A stretch of DNA of 64,000 nucleotides from NCBI GenBank assembly GCA_013373375.1, contig JABXHY010000005.1, forward strand, positions 186,001 to 250,000, given 5' to 3'. The notes beneath the pieces were generated by a model. That model saw only the letters and a list, made by a program, of their open reading frames with translations. It was not told the origin of the DNA and did not search any database. The position numbers were made by a program, and so were the translations under genes. This stretch comes from Gammaproteobacteria bacterium (GTDB taxonomy: Bacteria; Pseudomonadota; Gammaproteobacteria; Enterobacterales; Kangiellaceae). Every line of letters starts with the position of its first letter. Positions within the stretch are counted from its first letter, which is position 1. Shown here piece by piece: positions 26,047 to 35,457 of this stretch.

Positions 26047-28431
26047 TCATCGAGCGACGGTAAACTCGGTTTCTACCAATTGACCGGAACTATCAATAAC
26101 GTTAATTCGTTGTGGTCCAATGCCTGTCAATTGCATTTCCAATTCATGTTTTGTTTCCGTACGACCATAATACTCTCCATTTAAAAACCAGTTAACGTCG
26201 CCCTGAGCTCCAACAGCGAGCAAATTAATCGAGATAGGTCCCGATTGATTCGGCAATCGGTAGAGTATCGACTTTGCCAATACACCTTCAATTGTGAGTT
26301 GACTCGAAATATTGTTGGACTTACACAAGGTCGAGATTTTAGGTAACAAACGCTCTCTTCGTTCAAAGATTGGCAACCAAGGTTCCGCGGAAACTGGCCA
26401 CAATGCTATGGTTTTGCTCGAAGTTGCTTCCGATACACAATCGGGAAACACTCGTTGCCCCTGTTTATCAAGCAGAAGCGTTGCAATATAGCTCGACCAC
26501 GGCTGCATCAAAGGTTCTTTTAAACTTACCGGCGCTACTCCATCAAGTAACCAGGCTTGTTTTGACTTTCGACACCAATTGTCTTGTTGGGAATGTCTAA
26601 CGCTGCCGAGAGGCCAACAAATTATTTCTTTCGCAATGTTGTTTGGCCGGGTTATAGCTGTATTTGGTTTCGGTAACAGCATTAACACTCTTCGCAATAG
26701 AGGAACTGCGTTGTTTCTACCAGAGTTTTCCAGCAAGGGTGTGCCGTCTGGTCGACCAAGCCAAATACCAATTGTAAAGTCGGAGTTGACCGCGATTACC
26801 CAAGCGTCGCGAAAGCCATAAGATGTTCCTGTTTTAAAAGCAATTTTTTGAGTTGAGTTTTGTGCAAGCGATCCAGGAAGGTCCGACAGTGAAACTTCAC
26901 GCAATATATCACCGATGATCCATGCGGCACCGGGTGACAGTAACTTTCTTGGTATCGTGTCTTTGACAGAAGATGAATGATATAACTTAAGTGGCTGAAC
27001 CATACCTTCCCGACCCAATGAAGAATAAGCTGTGACCAGTTGCAATAAATTTGTACCAGCTCCACCAAGAATCATCGAAAGATTTGGTTTACTGTCAGAA
27101 GGAAGTTGTAACACTAATCCCGTTTGAGCCAGTCTAGTGTAAAACTCATGAGGACCAATTGCGTCAAGCAACTGCACAGCCGGAACATTTAATGAACGCT
27201 GCAATGCTTCTCGTGCAGAAACGATTCCAGAAAATCCTTTGGTAAAATTTTCCGGTCGATAACCAGAAAAGTTAGCAGGCACATCGAGCAACATTGATTG
27301 CTCATGAATGATTCCCTGATCGATTCCTATACCAAACAAAAAGGGTTTCAAAGTTGAGCCAGGAGATCGAGTTGCCCGGATCATGTCGATGTGTCCATAA
27401 CGATCATTATTTGAAAAATCTGCACTACCAAGATAGGCCTTAATTTCGGATGTTTTATTTTCTGCGATTAATATGGCACCTGACGTTTGCTTAGGAAACG
27501 ATTCAATGTAATCACGAAGTAATTGCCTCAGTGTTAATTGTAAATCGCGATCAATTGTCGAATGAATCACTCGCTGTTTAGGAAGTTGTTGAATAAGATG
27601 ACGTGCAAGCAATGGTGCTTCATTGGGTGCAATATTGTACTGCGCTATAACAGGTTCTTTAAATGCATCTTGCAGTTCTAAGTCAGTCCAAACATTAAAT
27701 TCCCGTAATCGATTCATTACTTTGTTACGTGCTTGTTCAGCTCTTTCGGGAAATCGATCGGGACGCAGTCGAGAAGGTGATTGAGGTAACACTGAAAGTA
27801 ATGCGCCCTCGGCACGTGTTAATTGATTGGCTGACTTTCCCAGATAACTAAAACTTGCCGCCTGTACACCTTCAATCGGCCCCCCAAATGGGGCATGATT
27901 TAAATACAAAGTAAGTATTTCTTGTTTCGACAAATGCCACTCTAGTTGCAAAGCTCGAAAAATCTGATATAACTTTCCACTGACCGATTTACTATGAGGA
28001 TGAAATAATCGAGCTACCTGCATCGTAATAGTCGATCCTCCGGACACTGGCTTTCCATACCAAACCCATTGGCCGATAGCACGAAAAAGTGCTAAAGGAT
28101 TTACTCCAGGATGAAAATAAAACCATCTATCTTCATATTCAATTAACGCTTCAAGATAAAACGGCGATACCTGTTTCACAGTAACGGGATATCGCCACAC
28201 GCCATTTTTATCGGCAAACACTCTGAGTGGCTGACCATTATTATCCACTACAACTTGCGCGTAGGATTCTTCATTCGGAAATTGAAACGGAAACCATTTA
28301 TCCAGAACAAAAAAAGTAACTGTCGTTAAACATATAATAAAAAATAAAAACTTAAACGTTCTTGCCAGCCAATTCCTCATAAATTTGACTGGCGGTTTTG
28401 TTTGAGTTTTTAACTGCAATATTTCCTTCAT
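26047..28431 (-). CDS. pbpC: penicillin-binding protein 1C
   Basis: 794-residue bifunctional class A-like enzyme anchored in the inner membrane (helix at about 25-45). The glycosyltransferase domain shows EDRWFYFHPGVNP and GGSTITMQVARL; the transpeptidase domain has SPGSTLKPF (Ser near 355) and FKTGTSYGF (near 530). A C-terminal PBP1C-specific domain (about 690-794) ends the protein. It follows yfhM by 28 bases, as in E. coli. Start choice at 28431 has no clear ribosome site; an in-frame ATG at 28380 is an alternative. Confidence 0.93.
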   Translation of the reverse strand: MKEILQLKTQTKPPVKFMRNWLARTFKFLFFIICLTTVTFFVLDKWFPFQFPNEESYAQVVVDNNGQPLRVFADKNGVWRYPVTVKQVSPFYLEALIEYEDRWFYFHPGVNPLALFRAIGQWVWYGKPVSGGSTITMQVARLFHPHSKSVSGKLYQIFRALQLEWHLSKQEILTLYLNHAPFGGPIEGVQAASFSYLGKSANQLTRAEGALLSVLPQSPSRLRPDRFPERAEQARNKVMNRLREFNVWTDLELQDAFKEPVIAQYNIAPNEAPLLARHLIQQLPKQRVIHSTIDRDLQLTLRQLLRDYIESFPKQTSGAILIAENKTSEIKAYLGSADFSNNDRYGHIDMIRATRSPGSTLKPFLFGIGIDQGIIHEQSMLLDVPANFSGYRPENFTKGFSGIVSAREALQRSLNVPAVQLLDAIGPHEFYTRLAQTGLVLQLPSDSKPNLSMILGGAGTNLLQLVTAYSSLGREGMVQPLKLYHSSSVKDTIPRKLLSPGAAWIIGDILREVSLSDLPGSLAQNSTQKIAFKTGTSYGFRDAWVIAVNSDFTIGIWLGRPDGTPLLENSGRNNAVPLLRRVLMLLPKPNTAITRPNNIAKEIICWPLGSVRHSQQDNWCRKSKQAWLLDGVAPVSLKEPLMQPWSSYIATLLLDKQGQRVFPDCVSEATSSKTIALWPVSAEPWLPIFERRERLLPKISTLCKSNNISSQLTIEGVLAKSILYRLPNQSGPISINLLAVGAQGDVNWFLNGEYYGRTETKHELEMQLTGIGPQRINVIDSSGQLVETEFTVAR

Positions 28432-28459
28432 TTTAAATAGCGATCAATTAAATAACCCA

Positions 28460-31400
28460 TTACTTTGGAGAGATGGTTAACCATTCTGTTGAATCACCTA
28501 TCGCTCTTAAATAAGGACGATACATATCTTCAACTTGTGAAGGTGGAACCTTGAAAGTGCCAGGCGTAACCGCTCTAACTAAGTAAAATACCGTTGTCTC
28601 TCGATTAGAAAAAAGTGAAATGGCAGCCACATAACGATCATCTCGAAATTCTTGATGAGCTATCGGAGCGTTTGCAAGCCACTGCTCAATCGTTCGATCA
28701 CCAACTTTCATTTGGTCAATCTTAACCGCGGCTTCCAGATTTTGATTTTCTAATTCAAACCCAGCAGGTAACAATTCGACAATGAGACCTTCTGGAATCC
28801 GCTCGCTTTGATCAGCTTGAACATCAACACGAACAATCACCAAGTCACCCGTTTGAATTTTTGACAGATCCGCGACTGAACCATTTTCCCGATAAAAGGT
28901 TCGTTTAACTTTAATTCCTTTAGATTCTGGTTTAGGAGGCGAAGTAGGATACCCTTGTACTTTAGCGCTTAAATATAAAGGCTTTTCAAATTGATTATTA
29001 ACTTTTAAGGAAGCTGGGATCTCCTGTTCCATAAAATGAGCTATCCAATCTTGAGTGCTAGTGATTAATTCTTTATCATTTTGCTTTTCAATTTCCATTG
29101 TCCATTCAGTTTTATCTGAGCTAGAAAACTGTTGTGCCAAACTAAATAAAGCAAATCGCTCCTGCGTCGATAACCAACGTCGGTTTTTCAATTGATCCCG
29201 CAGAGTGAAAATTAACGCCCAAGGATCTTTAACTAATTGACTTTGTGTCGCCAGTGCCGTCGTCAATGCGAGATCACGAATTGCCGAACCATAATCGCCA
29301 GCATACCCTTGTTCTCGTTCTGTTGGCGTTAATGCTTGCGACCAAGCTTCAGCTGCTCGACGATTATCACCCGCTTTTTCCAATGCAATTGCTAAATAAG
29401 CTAACGGTAAACTGGTTTTGGCATCTTTGTGATAATTATCGTATAGACTGCGAACATCACCAAGTCGGAGTTGTTGGTGTTTTGCCAAAACATAAGCAGC
29501 ATAAGCTCGATAAGAAACGTGATAGTGATCTGGCCAACTTGAATAATGCTGATTCTCTGACCACATTTTATTTCTTGTGGTTAAATAACGCTGTAATCGT
29601 TTCATCGCCCGATCAATCGCATTCGCGTCGACACTAAACCCAAAGGTTTTAGCATTAAGTAAAAAGTCGCTAGCAAAAACCGTTAACCAATGATTTTCAT
29701 TACTCTGATTGCTCCATAAGCCAAAACTACCATCGCCGCGCTGCATCGATAAAATTCGAGCGATTGCATCATTAATTAACTTCATACGGTCACGCGCAAC
29801 TCGTTTATCGGAAGTCGTATCATATTTGAATAATTGTTCATCACTCGCTAACAATAATGGCCATGCTCGACTGGTTGTTTGCTCCAGACATCCATAAGGG
29901 TATTGCATCAAGGATTGTAAATGTTCCGATGCATTAAAAGGAGGGCGAGGCGATACGCTCATCAGCAAATGTTGTGCGCTAACAGCAAGTCCCTGGTTAA
30001 AGTCTTTGGGCAGTTGATATGTTTCATTCGACTTGATAACTGCATCGAATTGACGCCATTCTGCAGCATAAGGCGAACGCAAACCCAAGATCCACTGACG
30101 AGCCAACGAAACTTTTTCCAGTTCAGGCACATTAAGTTGTTCAACAGTTAAATTTATTTGACCAGAACCAGCGGACGCTTCACCCGACAGAGGCAGTTGA
30201 ACAATATGTTTTTCCTCAGGCTCCAAGTTAACTGAGGACGTTATATTTTCTTCGCCTAACTCTGTCGAACTCTGAGCAACTAATTCTAGTGCCATCGGTT
30301 TATCAGTCATATTACGTAACTCAAAGGTCGCTTGAGTTTTGTCACCGTAACCTAAAAATCTTGGAGTACTAATGGTAGTTACTAATGGAGCTGCAACTTT
30401 AATCGTTTGTTCCTTATGCCCATAGGCATTATCGCTAAAAGCCACGGCCATCAGTTTAAGTTCGCCATTAAAGTAGGGCACAGGCAACCGTATTTCAGCT
30501 TCACCTTTATCATCTAAAGAAATTTTTCCTGAAAATAGGCTGACAATCTGAACATCACTGACAGGAGCGTCGCCACCACGACTCAACTCTTGATCACCGT
30601 CACCACCAAATCTTAATCGCGCGGTTTTATCGGTTAATTGTTCGATTAATTTTCCCCAGGTGTCATGGATTTCCGAAGTGTAAGTTCTGGGCTCAAAAAA
30701 CCAGTCAAAAGGTTTCGGAGCTTTAAAGTTGCTGATACTTAAAACACCTGTATCAACTGCAGCAAGCGTTATACTCACATCATCACTTTTTGCACCAGTT
30801 ACTTGTACTTTGGTAGTCAGTTCTGTTTCTGGCAACATTTTTTCGGGAACAGTTAAGCTCACGTCCAAAAAGCGTTCACTTCGATCCAATGGAAGGTGTA
30901 GCAACCCAAATGCTCTTTTAGGCAAATGTTTGTTTTTGGCTTCACCTGCTCGAATGACATTGGCAGTTGCATAAATATCATGGCGTTGCCAATTTTGATT
31001 GATTGGAATATCAATAACAGCGGTATTATTTTTTACTTCCGCGACGCTTTGCCACAAAAGTTGATTTGACTCGACGGTTATTACTGCAGTCCCATCGTAA
31101 GGTGAATTCAAGCTAAGTTTTGCGGTGCTATTTGGTTCATAAGCTTGCTTGTCCCATTTGAGTTCGACTATATCAGGTCGTCCCATTGATCCTTCTGCAG
31201 CTCGGTCCCAACGCCAACCAGCAAAAAATTTGTAACTGCTTAAAAGGTTTTGTTGACGGTCCGTGACTTCTACACGGTAATGTCCGTACTCAACAGGTAA
31301 TGCCATAACAAAACGTTGATCTTTTTCTAAAGATATCACGCGCGTCATAACCGGAACATTTCTATCATTGGTCTGGTAGCTCCATCCGTCATTCCATTGC

Positions 31401-33397
31401 CAATAGTAAGAAGCATCTTCGCGAATTAGAGTAACCGTAAGGTCATCTCTCGATTGCAAGTTATCATTTTGGTCAAGATTGATAAGCTCGATTGTGGCAT
31501 CACTTTGTGGTGTCGCAATGTCTCCCTCCCAAGTTGGTCTAACACCTACAAGCTCATCAGCCGGCCAAACAAAAGTATCAATATTTCGAGACACGGGCCG
31601 ACCACCAGACTCAAATAAACTGACTCTGGTGTTAAGTCTTAATGGTTGCTTTGCAGTGATCCAAAAGTTTTCCAATTCAATTGTGGCAAATCCTTTGTCA
31701 TTCAATTTAATAGCTGGTAGAGCGCGATCAGAATCATATTCTCGATAATTTTCGACACCAAAAATAAACTCTTTATATTTTTCTGAAATTGTACGAGCTT
31801 GACGTGAAGTGACAAAGGCTTCAACACGATTATTAGCAGCTGGAGCGCCGTATAAATAATCGCCTTGAATATCTATTTTCAACTTTTGTACTCGTGCAAT
31901 AACATCTTTTTCTTGCTGAAGGGATAACTTCATTCGTTCTGGTAAAAAGTCTTCAACTTGCAGCCGGTAATCAAACTGGTCTTTGTTACCGAGTGTCGCA
32001 ATAAATCGCCATTCTCCAGTGAGGGTATTTTTAGGTGGAGTAAAGTCATGTTGATAATATGAATCTTTATCACCACGCCAGGTAAACGACTGAAACACTC
32101 TACCGTCTGGCCGTTTTATTTCCACCTTTACGCTTTGCTCATCTATTAAGCGCGCATCATTGTCGCGCAGTAATCCACTGATGGTAATTGTTTCGCCTGG
32201 TCGGTAGAGATCTCGCGCACTGTAAAGAAATAACTCTAATGGTCGTTGCTCTCGTCCTCGGATACCAAATTCAGTGAGATCCATAGCCGGTGAATTCAGC
32301 TTAACCAAACTGAAGTGCTGATCTTTTTGCGCCACCGCTAACGCAGCTTCTGAAACCTCACTTCCAAACTCAACAAATCCTTCGGCATTAGTGCTTTTTT
32401 GACTCAGTAACTTTCCCTGTCGATTAATCAGCCGAACTTGAACGTCAGAAACGGGCTTAGCATTTTCAACATTATGAACAAATCCAATGGTTTGTTGTGC
32501 CAATTGTCGAGTTTGAAAGCCTAGGTCACTGATTGAAAACCAGGTAACCTGATATTCATATGGGTATTCACCCGCGCCCTTCATTACGGCAATGTAGATA
32601 CCAGGTTGCTCCAGGGGCTCAATTCCTTGTAATGAAATTAAAGAACTGCGTCTTCGATTCGGTGTGTAATTCAAATCATAACGACCGCTAAAAACTAGTT
32701 CGGCATAAGTGGTGAGCCGCCGGAGTTCATAATAGTTATTACCAAGATAATCATTAATGAACTGAGACAAACCTTGTTCTGTAACTCGGTGAAAATCAAT
32801 ATCGACAGCAGGAACATTAATCGCTTCAATGGAGAGACCATCGGACAATGCGAGAGATAATTGTGAACCATGGCTGGTAAAACGCACATTACGCTGGCTT
32901 GATTGAGTTTTGATAGTTTGAGCGTCTTCTTTTTCAAGTAGCCGACCATTAATCGCCGGAAGTCCACTCAGAACTTTTACTCGATACTGGGTATTAGGTT
33001 CAATAAACGGATAATAAGCGACGTTTAGCTGCTCACCCAGAATCCAGTCGCCCGCCACAGGTTGATTTTTTTCATCAGACAACTGGATAAATTTTGCCAA
33101 GCTTAATTGAGGGTCAATCGGGACAGAAAAAGTGACAGCCAAAGCCGGCCCTTGATCATAAGTTTGCTCCGCGATTCGTATCACTTTGAAAGGGGTTGCC
33201 GAATAATCTTCTGCCAGCTGGTCACGCTTGGATTGTTCAATTAGCGGAGAAGAATAATCCTTAGAACTAGGAGCTTGAATATTTTGCTCCTTCGATTGGA
33301 GTTCACCCGATCGCTTTGATGCATCCTTATTGTTATCACACCCTGTAAACAAGAATACCAGGCCAATTACCAACCCCAAAAGCTTTATGCGCCCCAT
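28460..33397 (-). CDS. yfhM: alpha-2-macroglobulin family lipoprotein YfhM
   Basis: 1645-residue periplasmic lipoprotein. I start at ATG 33397, preceded by AGGAAGGA at about 9 bases; the frame stays open to a TTG at 33427. The signal peptide ends in the lipobox FTGC (Cys20). The usual order of MG domains is seen, and the thioester motif CLEQ (YPYGCLEQTTSRAW, near residue 1170) is intact, so it should trap proteases covalently as E. coli YfhM does. Length matches the family. It is followed by pbpC in one transcript, the well-known pairing thought to guard the cell wall after damage. Confidence 0.94.
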   Translation of the reverse strand: MGRIKLLGLVIGLVFLFTGCDNNKDASKRSGELQSKEQNIQAPSSKDYSSPLIEQSKRDQLAEDYSATPFKVIRIAEQTYDQGPALAVTFSVPIDPQLSLAKFIQLSDEKNQPVAGDWILGEQLNVAYYPFIEPNTQYRVKVLSGLPAINGRLLEKEDAQTIKTQSSQRNVRFTSHGSQLSLALSDGLSIEAINVPAVDIDFHRVTEQGLSQFINDYLGNNYYELRRLTTYAELVFSGRYDLNYTPNRRRSSLISLQGIEPLEQPGIYIAVMKGAGEYPYEYQVTWFSISDLGFQTRQLAQQTIGFVHNVENAKPVSDVQVRLINRQGKLLSQKSTNAEGFVEFGSEVSEAALAVAQKDQHFSLVKLNSPAMDLTEFGIRGREQRPLELFLYSARDLYRPGETITISGLLRDNDARLIDEQSVKVEIKRPDGRVFQSFTWRGDKDSYYQHDFTPPKNTLTGEWRFIATLGNKDQFDYRLQVEDFLPERMKLSLQQEKDVIARVQKLKIDIQGDYLYGAPAANNRVEAFVTSRQARTISEKYKEFIFGVENYREYDSDRALPAIKLNDKGFATIELENFWITAKQPLRLNTRVSLFESGGRPVSRNIDTFVWPADELVGVRPTWEGDIATPQSDATIELINLDQNDNLQSRDDLTVTLIREDASYYWQWNDGWSYQTNDRNVPVMTRVISLEKDQRFVMALPVEYGHYRVEVTDRQQNLLSSYKFFAGWRWDRAAEGSMGRPDIVELKWDKQAYEPNSTAKLSLNSPYDGTAVITVESNQLLWQSVAEVKNNTAVIDIPINQNWQRHDIYATANVIRAGEAKNKHLPKRAFGLLHLPLDRSERFLDVSLTVPEKMLPETELTTKVQVTGAKSDDVSITLAAVDTGVLSISNFKAPKPFDWFFEPRTYTSEIHDTWGKLIEQLTDKTARLRFGGDGDQELSRGGDAPVSDVQIVSLFSGKISLDDKGEAEIRLPVPYFNGELKLMAVAFSDNAYGHKEQTIKVAAPLVTTISTPRFLGYGDKTQATFELRNMTDKPMALELVAQSSTELGEENITSSVNLEPEEKHIVQLPLSGEASAGSGQINLTVEQLNVPELEKVSLARQWILGLRSPYAAEWRQFDAVIKSNETYQLPKDFNQGLAVSAQHLLMSVSPRPPFNASEHLQSLMQYPYGCLEQTTSRAWPLLLASDEQLFKYDTTSDKRVARDRMKLINDAIARILSMQRGDGSFGLWSNQSNENHWLTVFASDFLLNAKTFGFSVDANAIDRAMKRLQRYLTTRNKMWSENQHYSSWPDHYHVSYRAYAAYVLAKHQQLRLGDVRSLYDNYHKDAKTSLPLAYLAIALEKAGDNRRAAEAWSQALTPTEREQGYAGDYGSAIRDLALTTALATQSQLVKDPWALIFTLRDQLKNRRWLSTQERFALFSLAQQFSSSDKTEWTMEIEKQNDKELITSTQDWIAHFMEQEIPASLKVNNQFEKPLYLSAKVQGYPTSPPKPESKGIKVKRTFYRENGSVADLSKIQTGDLVIVRVDVQADQSERIPEGLIVELLPAGFELENQNLEAAVKIDQMKVGDRTIEQWLANAPIAHQEFRDDRYVAAISLFSNRETTVFYLVRAVTPGTFKVPPSQVEDMYRPYLRAIGDSTEWLTISPK

Positions 33398-33430
33398 AAC
33401 ACAGTCCTTCCTAATTTTTTTACTCAATTC

Positions 33431-33466
33431 ATCATAGCAATTAAATCAACGATTGGTTATGACCAA
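33431..33466 (-). promoter_or_regulatory. candidate yfhM promoter and operator-like palindrome
   Basis: On the minus strand the extended -10 box TGC-TATGAT (hexamer 33431-33436) lies about 34 bases upstream of yfhM. TTGGT-TATG-ACCAA (33453-33466) is a perfect 5-bp inverted repeat covering the -35 region. No good -35 hexamer is visible, which fits dependence on an activator or control by a repressor. Confidence 0.4.
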
Positions 33467-33598
33467 AGGTGGCACAAAAAAGTCTTTTTGATGAAATTTG
33501 AGAGATCGCTTACATGCAGTCTTGATAGAAGCTTACGCACCGAAACCTCAAACCAAGATATAGTAATTGAGTAGTGATTGGATAAAGTAGGACGCAGG

Positions 33599-33787
33599 AT
33601 GCAACAAGCTTCAGTGGAATCAGCCGTAAAAAGCGGCTCAAAACGTCAGTTTCATCAAGGCAGAATTGATATAAAAGTGGCCTGTAACCTTTCTAAGCCC
33701 TTTGAATTCGAATCTCCCGACGTAAAATCACTGAGAGCATGGGAGAAGCTCAAGGCTTCAAAGATTTATCGAATTAGAGGAATTTGA
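33599..33787 (+). CDS. possible 62-residue small protein
   Basis: ATG-started frame preceded by AGGA with 6 intervening bases. The product is basic and soluble with a central FHQGRIDIKVACNLSKPFEF. I recognise no family. The frame also runs back to a TTG at 33578. The terminator 130 bases downstream on the same strand gives slight support to a transcript here, but coding is uncertain. Confidence 0.3.
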   Translation: MQQASVESAVKSGSKRQFHQGRIDIKVACNLSKPFEFESPDVKSLRAWEKLKASKIYRIRGI

Positions 33788-33865
33788 AAAATATTTTGAA
33801 CTTATTTGTAATGCCCATGGTCATATATTGTAAGTTTGAATTTATCCCTTTGGTTGAACTTAAAT

Positions 33866-33944
33866 TGTTGTTTTTAAAAGGTGTTTGCACCTACTCTTAG
33901 GTTTTAAAATGAGAGACTTGCCCTGCACAGCAGGGCTTTTTTTT
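33866..33944 (+). ncRNA. candidate small RNA
   Basis: A hairpin AGGTG-TTTG-CACCT (33879-33892) is followed by a strong intrinsic terminator, and TTGAAT (33836-33841) with TTAAAT (33860-33865) 18 bases apart is a weak promoter giving a start near 33873. The predicted RNA would be about 70 bases, a common size. No known family recognised. Confidence 0.28.
33920..33944 (+). terminator. intrinsic terminator of an unassigned plus-strand transcript
   Basis: GCCCTG-CACAG-CAGGGC followed by eight T. It points to the plus strand only; the tetR gene beyond it runs the other way, so this ends something transcribed within 33.4-33.9 kb. Confidence 0.85.
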
Positions 33945-34012
33945 GCCTGGAATTCTCAATATTAGTCTTTAAGTGTTGTATTCAAACTTGCCAAGCCTAT
34001 TCTAAGTTCCAA

Positions 34013-34636
34013 TTAAACTGCCCTTTGGACCGAGTCAGCATTTAATAACTGCAACAAATAAGATCGCATGCAATCAGCCATATCATCCAGCATCTGTTCA
34101 CTTTTACAGCATTTAGCCACGCCAATAATTCCTTGTAAGCTGGCCAATAGGAACTTAGCAATTTTCGCAGGTTCGACATCTGCTCGTATAACGCCGGTTT
34201 TCTGACCTCTGCTTAATGCTTCAGCAATTGCGCTAGTCCACTGACGGTACACTTGCTCCAAGCGCTCTCGAAACCCCTCATCTATCGGAGACATTTCCTG
34301 ACTTAAATTATTGATTGGGCATCCTTTCTCAATTTCTTCAGCGGTTCTGCCAGCTCGCTCTTTCTCACAAATTTCAATTATCGTTAATACTGGATTACTC
34401 GAATCACTAAGAGGTCCTACCCAACGTTCCATAACATCCTGTCCTAGAATTTCATCAACAATTGCATAACCAATCGACATCTTATTGGTAAAATGATGGT
34501 AAAGCGCGCCCTTTGTCAGTCCCGTCCGTTGCAAAATATGCTCGACGCGCATGCCCTGAAAACCACGTAAATGAATCTCTTCCAGAGCAGCATCCAAAAT
34601 GGCGCGACGTGTTTGATTTGGATTACGACTGACCAT
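34013..34636 (-). CDS. TetR/AcrR family transcriptional regulator
   Basis: 207 residues. The N-terminal helix-turn-helix is clear: RRAILDAALEEIHLRGF, then VEHILQRTGLTKGALYHHF and NKMSIGYAIV. The rest is a helical ligand-binding domain with a Cys pair near residue 178. It is the last gene of a three-gene set after the RND permease and LolA-like gene, separated from the latter by 38 bases. Its likely target is the palindrome at 37821-37838 in the operon promoter, so autoregulation is inferred. Confidence 0.9.
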   Translation of the reverse strand: MVSRNPNQTRRAILDAALEEIHLRGFQGMRVEHILQRTGLTKGALYHHFTNKMSIGYAIVDEILGQDVMERWVGPLSDSSNPVLTIIEICEKERAGRTAEEIEKGCPINNLSQEMSPIDEGFRERLEQVYRQWTSAIAEALSRGQKTGVIRADVEPAKIAKFLLASLQGIIGVAKCCKSEQMLDDMADCMRSYLLQLLNADSVQRAV

Positions 34637-34674
34637 CGTTTGTTACCTCTTAACAACTCTAAACTTTTCGTGAA

Positions 34675-35457
34675 TCAACGAATTCGCTTTAGTGCATTTT
34701 TACTAAAGTCACCTTCATCGACACCGGTTTTAAATTCGTAATTGCTCCAATCTAAAACCGTACTCTTTCCTTTTTGATGATTATCCATAGTCATTTTGTG
34801 CGCACGCCAATACTGATTCAAAAATTGCTTAAAATCTGTATTAACGAGAGTTTTGAGTAACGCATCTTTACGATCATAATACTCAGTTTTCAAAATACGA
34901 TATTCTTTTTGATCGATGTAATTTATCAGTCGCGTGTAACCTGAATGCTCATAAGTTGGATAGCTTTCAACAACAAACACTTGCTGTCCGTCTACAGTAT
35001 CATCGCGCAGGTATTTATAAGTGTACTTCTCAATTTCAAACGAAGAGAGATCCTCAAAAGAAAACTCACTGCCCATAAAAGGACCTGACTTATTACTTGA
35101 AGAAATTCTCTTCACACGTTTAAGTGCTGGCAAATACAACCATTGCTCGTCTGCTTTTGTCGCATGAGAAAACGATAAAAAAGCTGTGCCTTCTACATCT
35201 TTCGGTTCATCAAAGATAGTTAAACTTTTGTCTCCGTCATCTTTTACCTCAAGGGACTGAACTCTTATTTGGCGGCTACTGGTGTCACCACTTTTACCAA
35301 TTAGTGTCATCACCATTTTAGCTTTTGAGTTTTCCCAACCTGTATTTCGACGTTCGGCTTCTTGAGCAATTTCTAAGCCTTTTTCTTCCGCGGTTTGCGC
35401 TTGTATGCTAAGGGGTAGAAGGGTCAGCAAGCTGAGCGTTAGTAACACTTTTTGCAT
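34675..35457 (-). CDS. LolA-like outer membrane lipoprotein-sorting protein
   Basis: 260 residues with a Sec signal peptide (about 1-22, cleaving near QAQTA) and no lipobox, so it is a soluble periplasmic protein. Its body is the LolA-like family, including TAFLSFSHATKADEQWLYLPALKRVKRISS. True LolA is shorter and lacks this pattern. It probably moves a lipid-like molecule for the permease encoded next to it. The gene start lies inside the end of the permease gene (50-base overlap), so expression should be tightly coupled. Confidence 0.88.
   Translation of the reverse strand: MQKVLLTLSLLTLLPLSIQAQTAEEKGLEIAQEAERRNTGWENSKAKMVMTLIGKSGDTSSRQIRVQSLEVKDDGDKSLTIFDEPKDVEGTAFLSFSHATKADEQWLYLPALKRVKRISSSNKSGPFMGSEFSFEDLSSFEIEKYTYKYLRDDTVDGQQVFVVESYPTYEHSGYTRLINYIDQKEYRILKTEYYDRKDALLKTLVNTDFKQFLNQYWRAHKMTMDNHQKGKSTVLDWSNYEFKTGVDEGDFSKNALKRIR

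Larger units (their letters stand above)
33467..34012. other. gene-poor gap between yfhM and the tetR gene
   Basis: Both flanking genes are on the minus strand, yet the region has a plus-strand terminator (33920-33944). It contains one possible 62-codon frame and a candidate small RNA, listed separately. I see nothing else. Confidence 0.6.

Noticed and set aside
29245-29637. 130-codon frame on the plus strand within yfhM
   Set aside because: Antisense shadow of a well-conserved coding region; no ribosome site and no domain.
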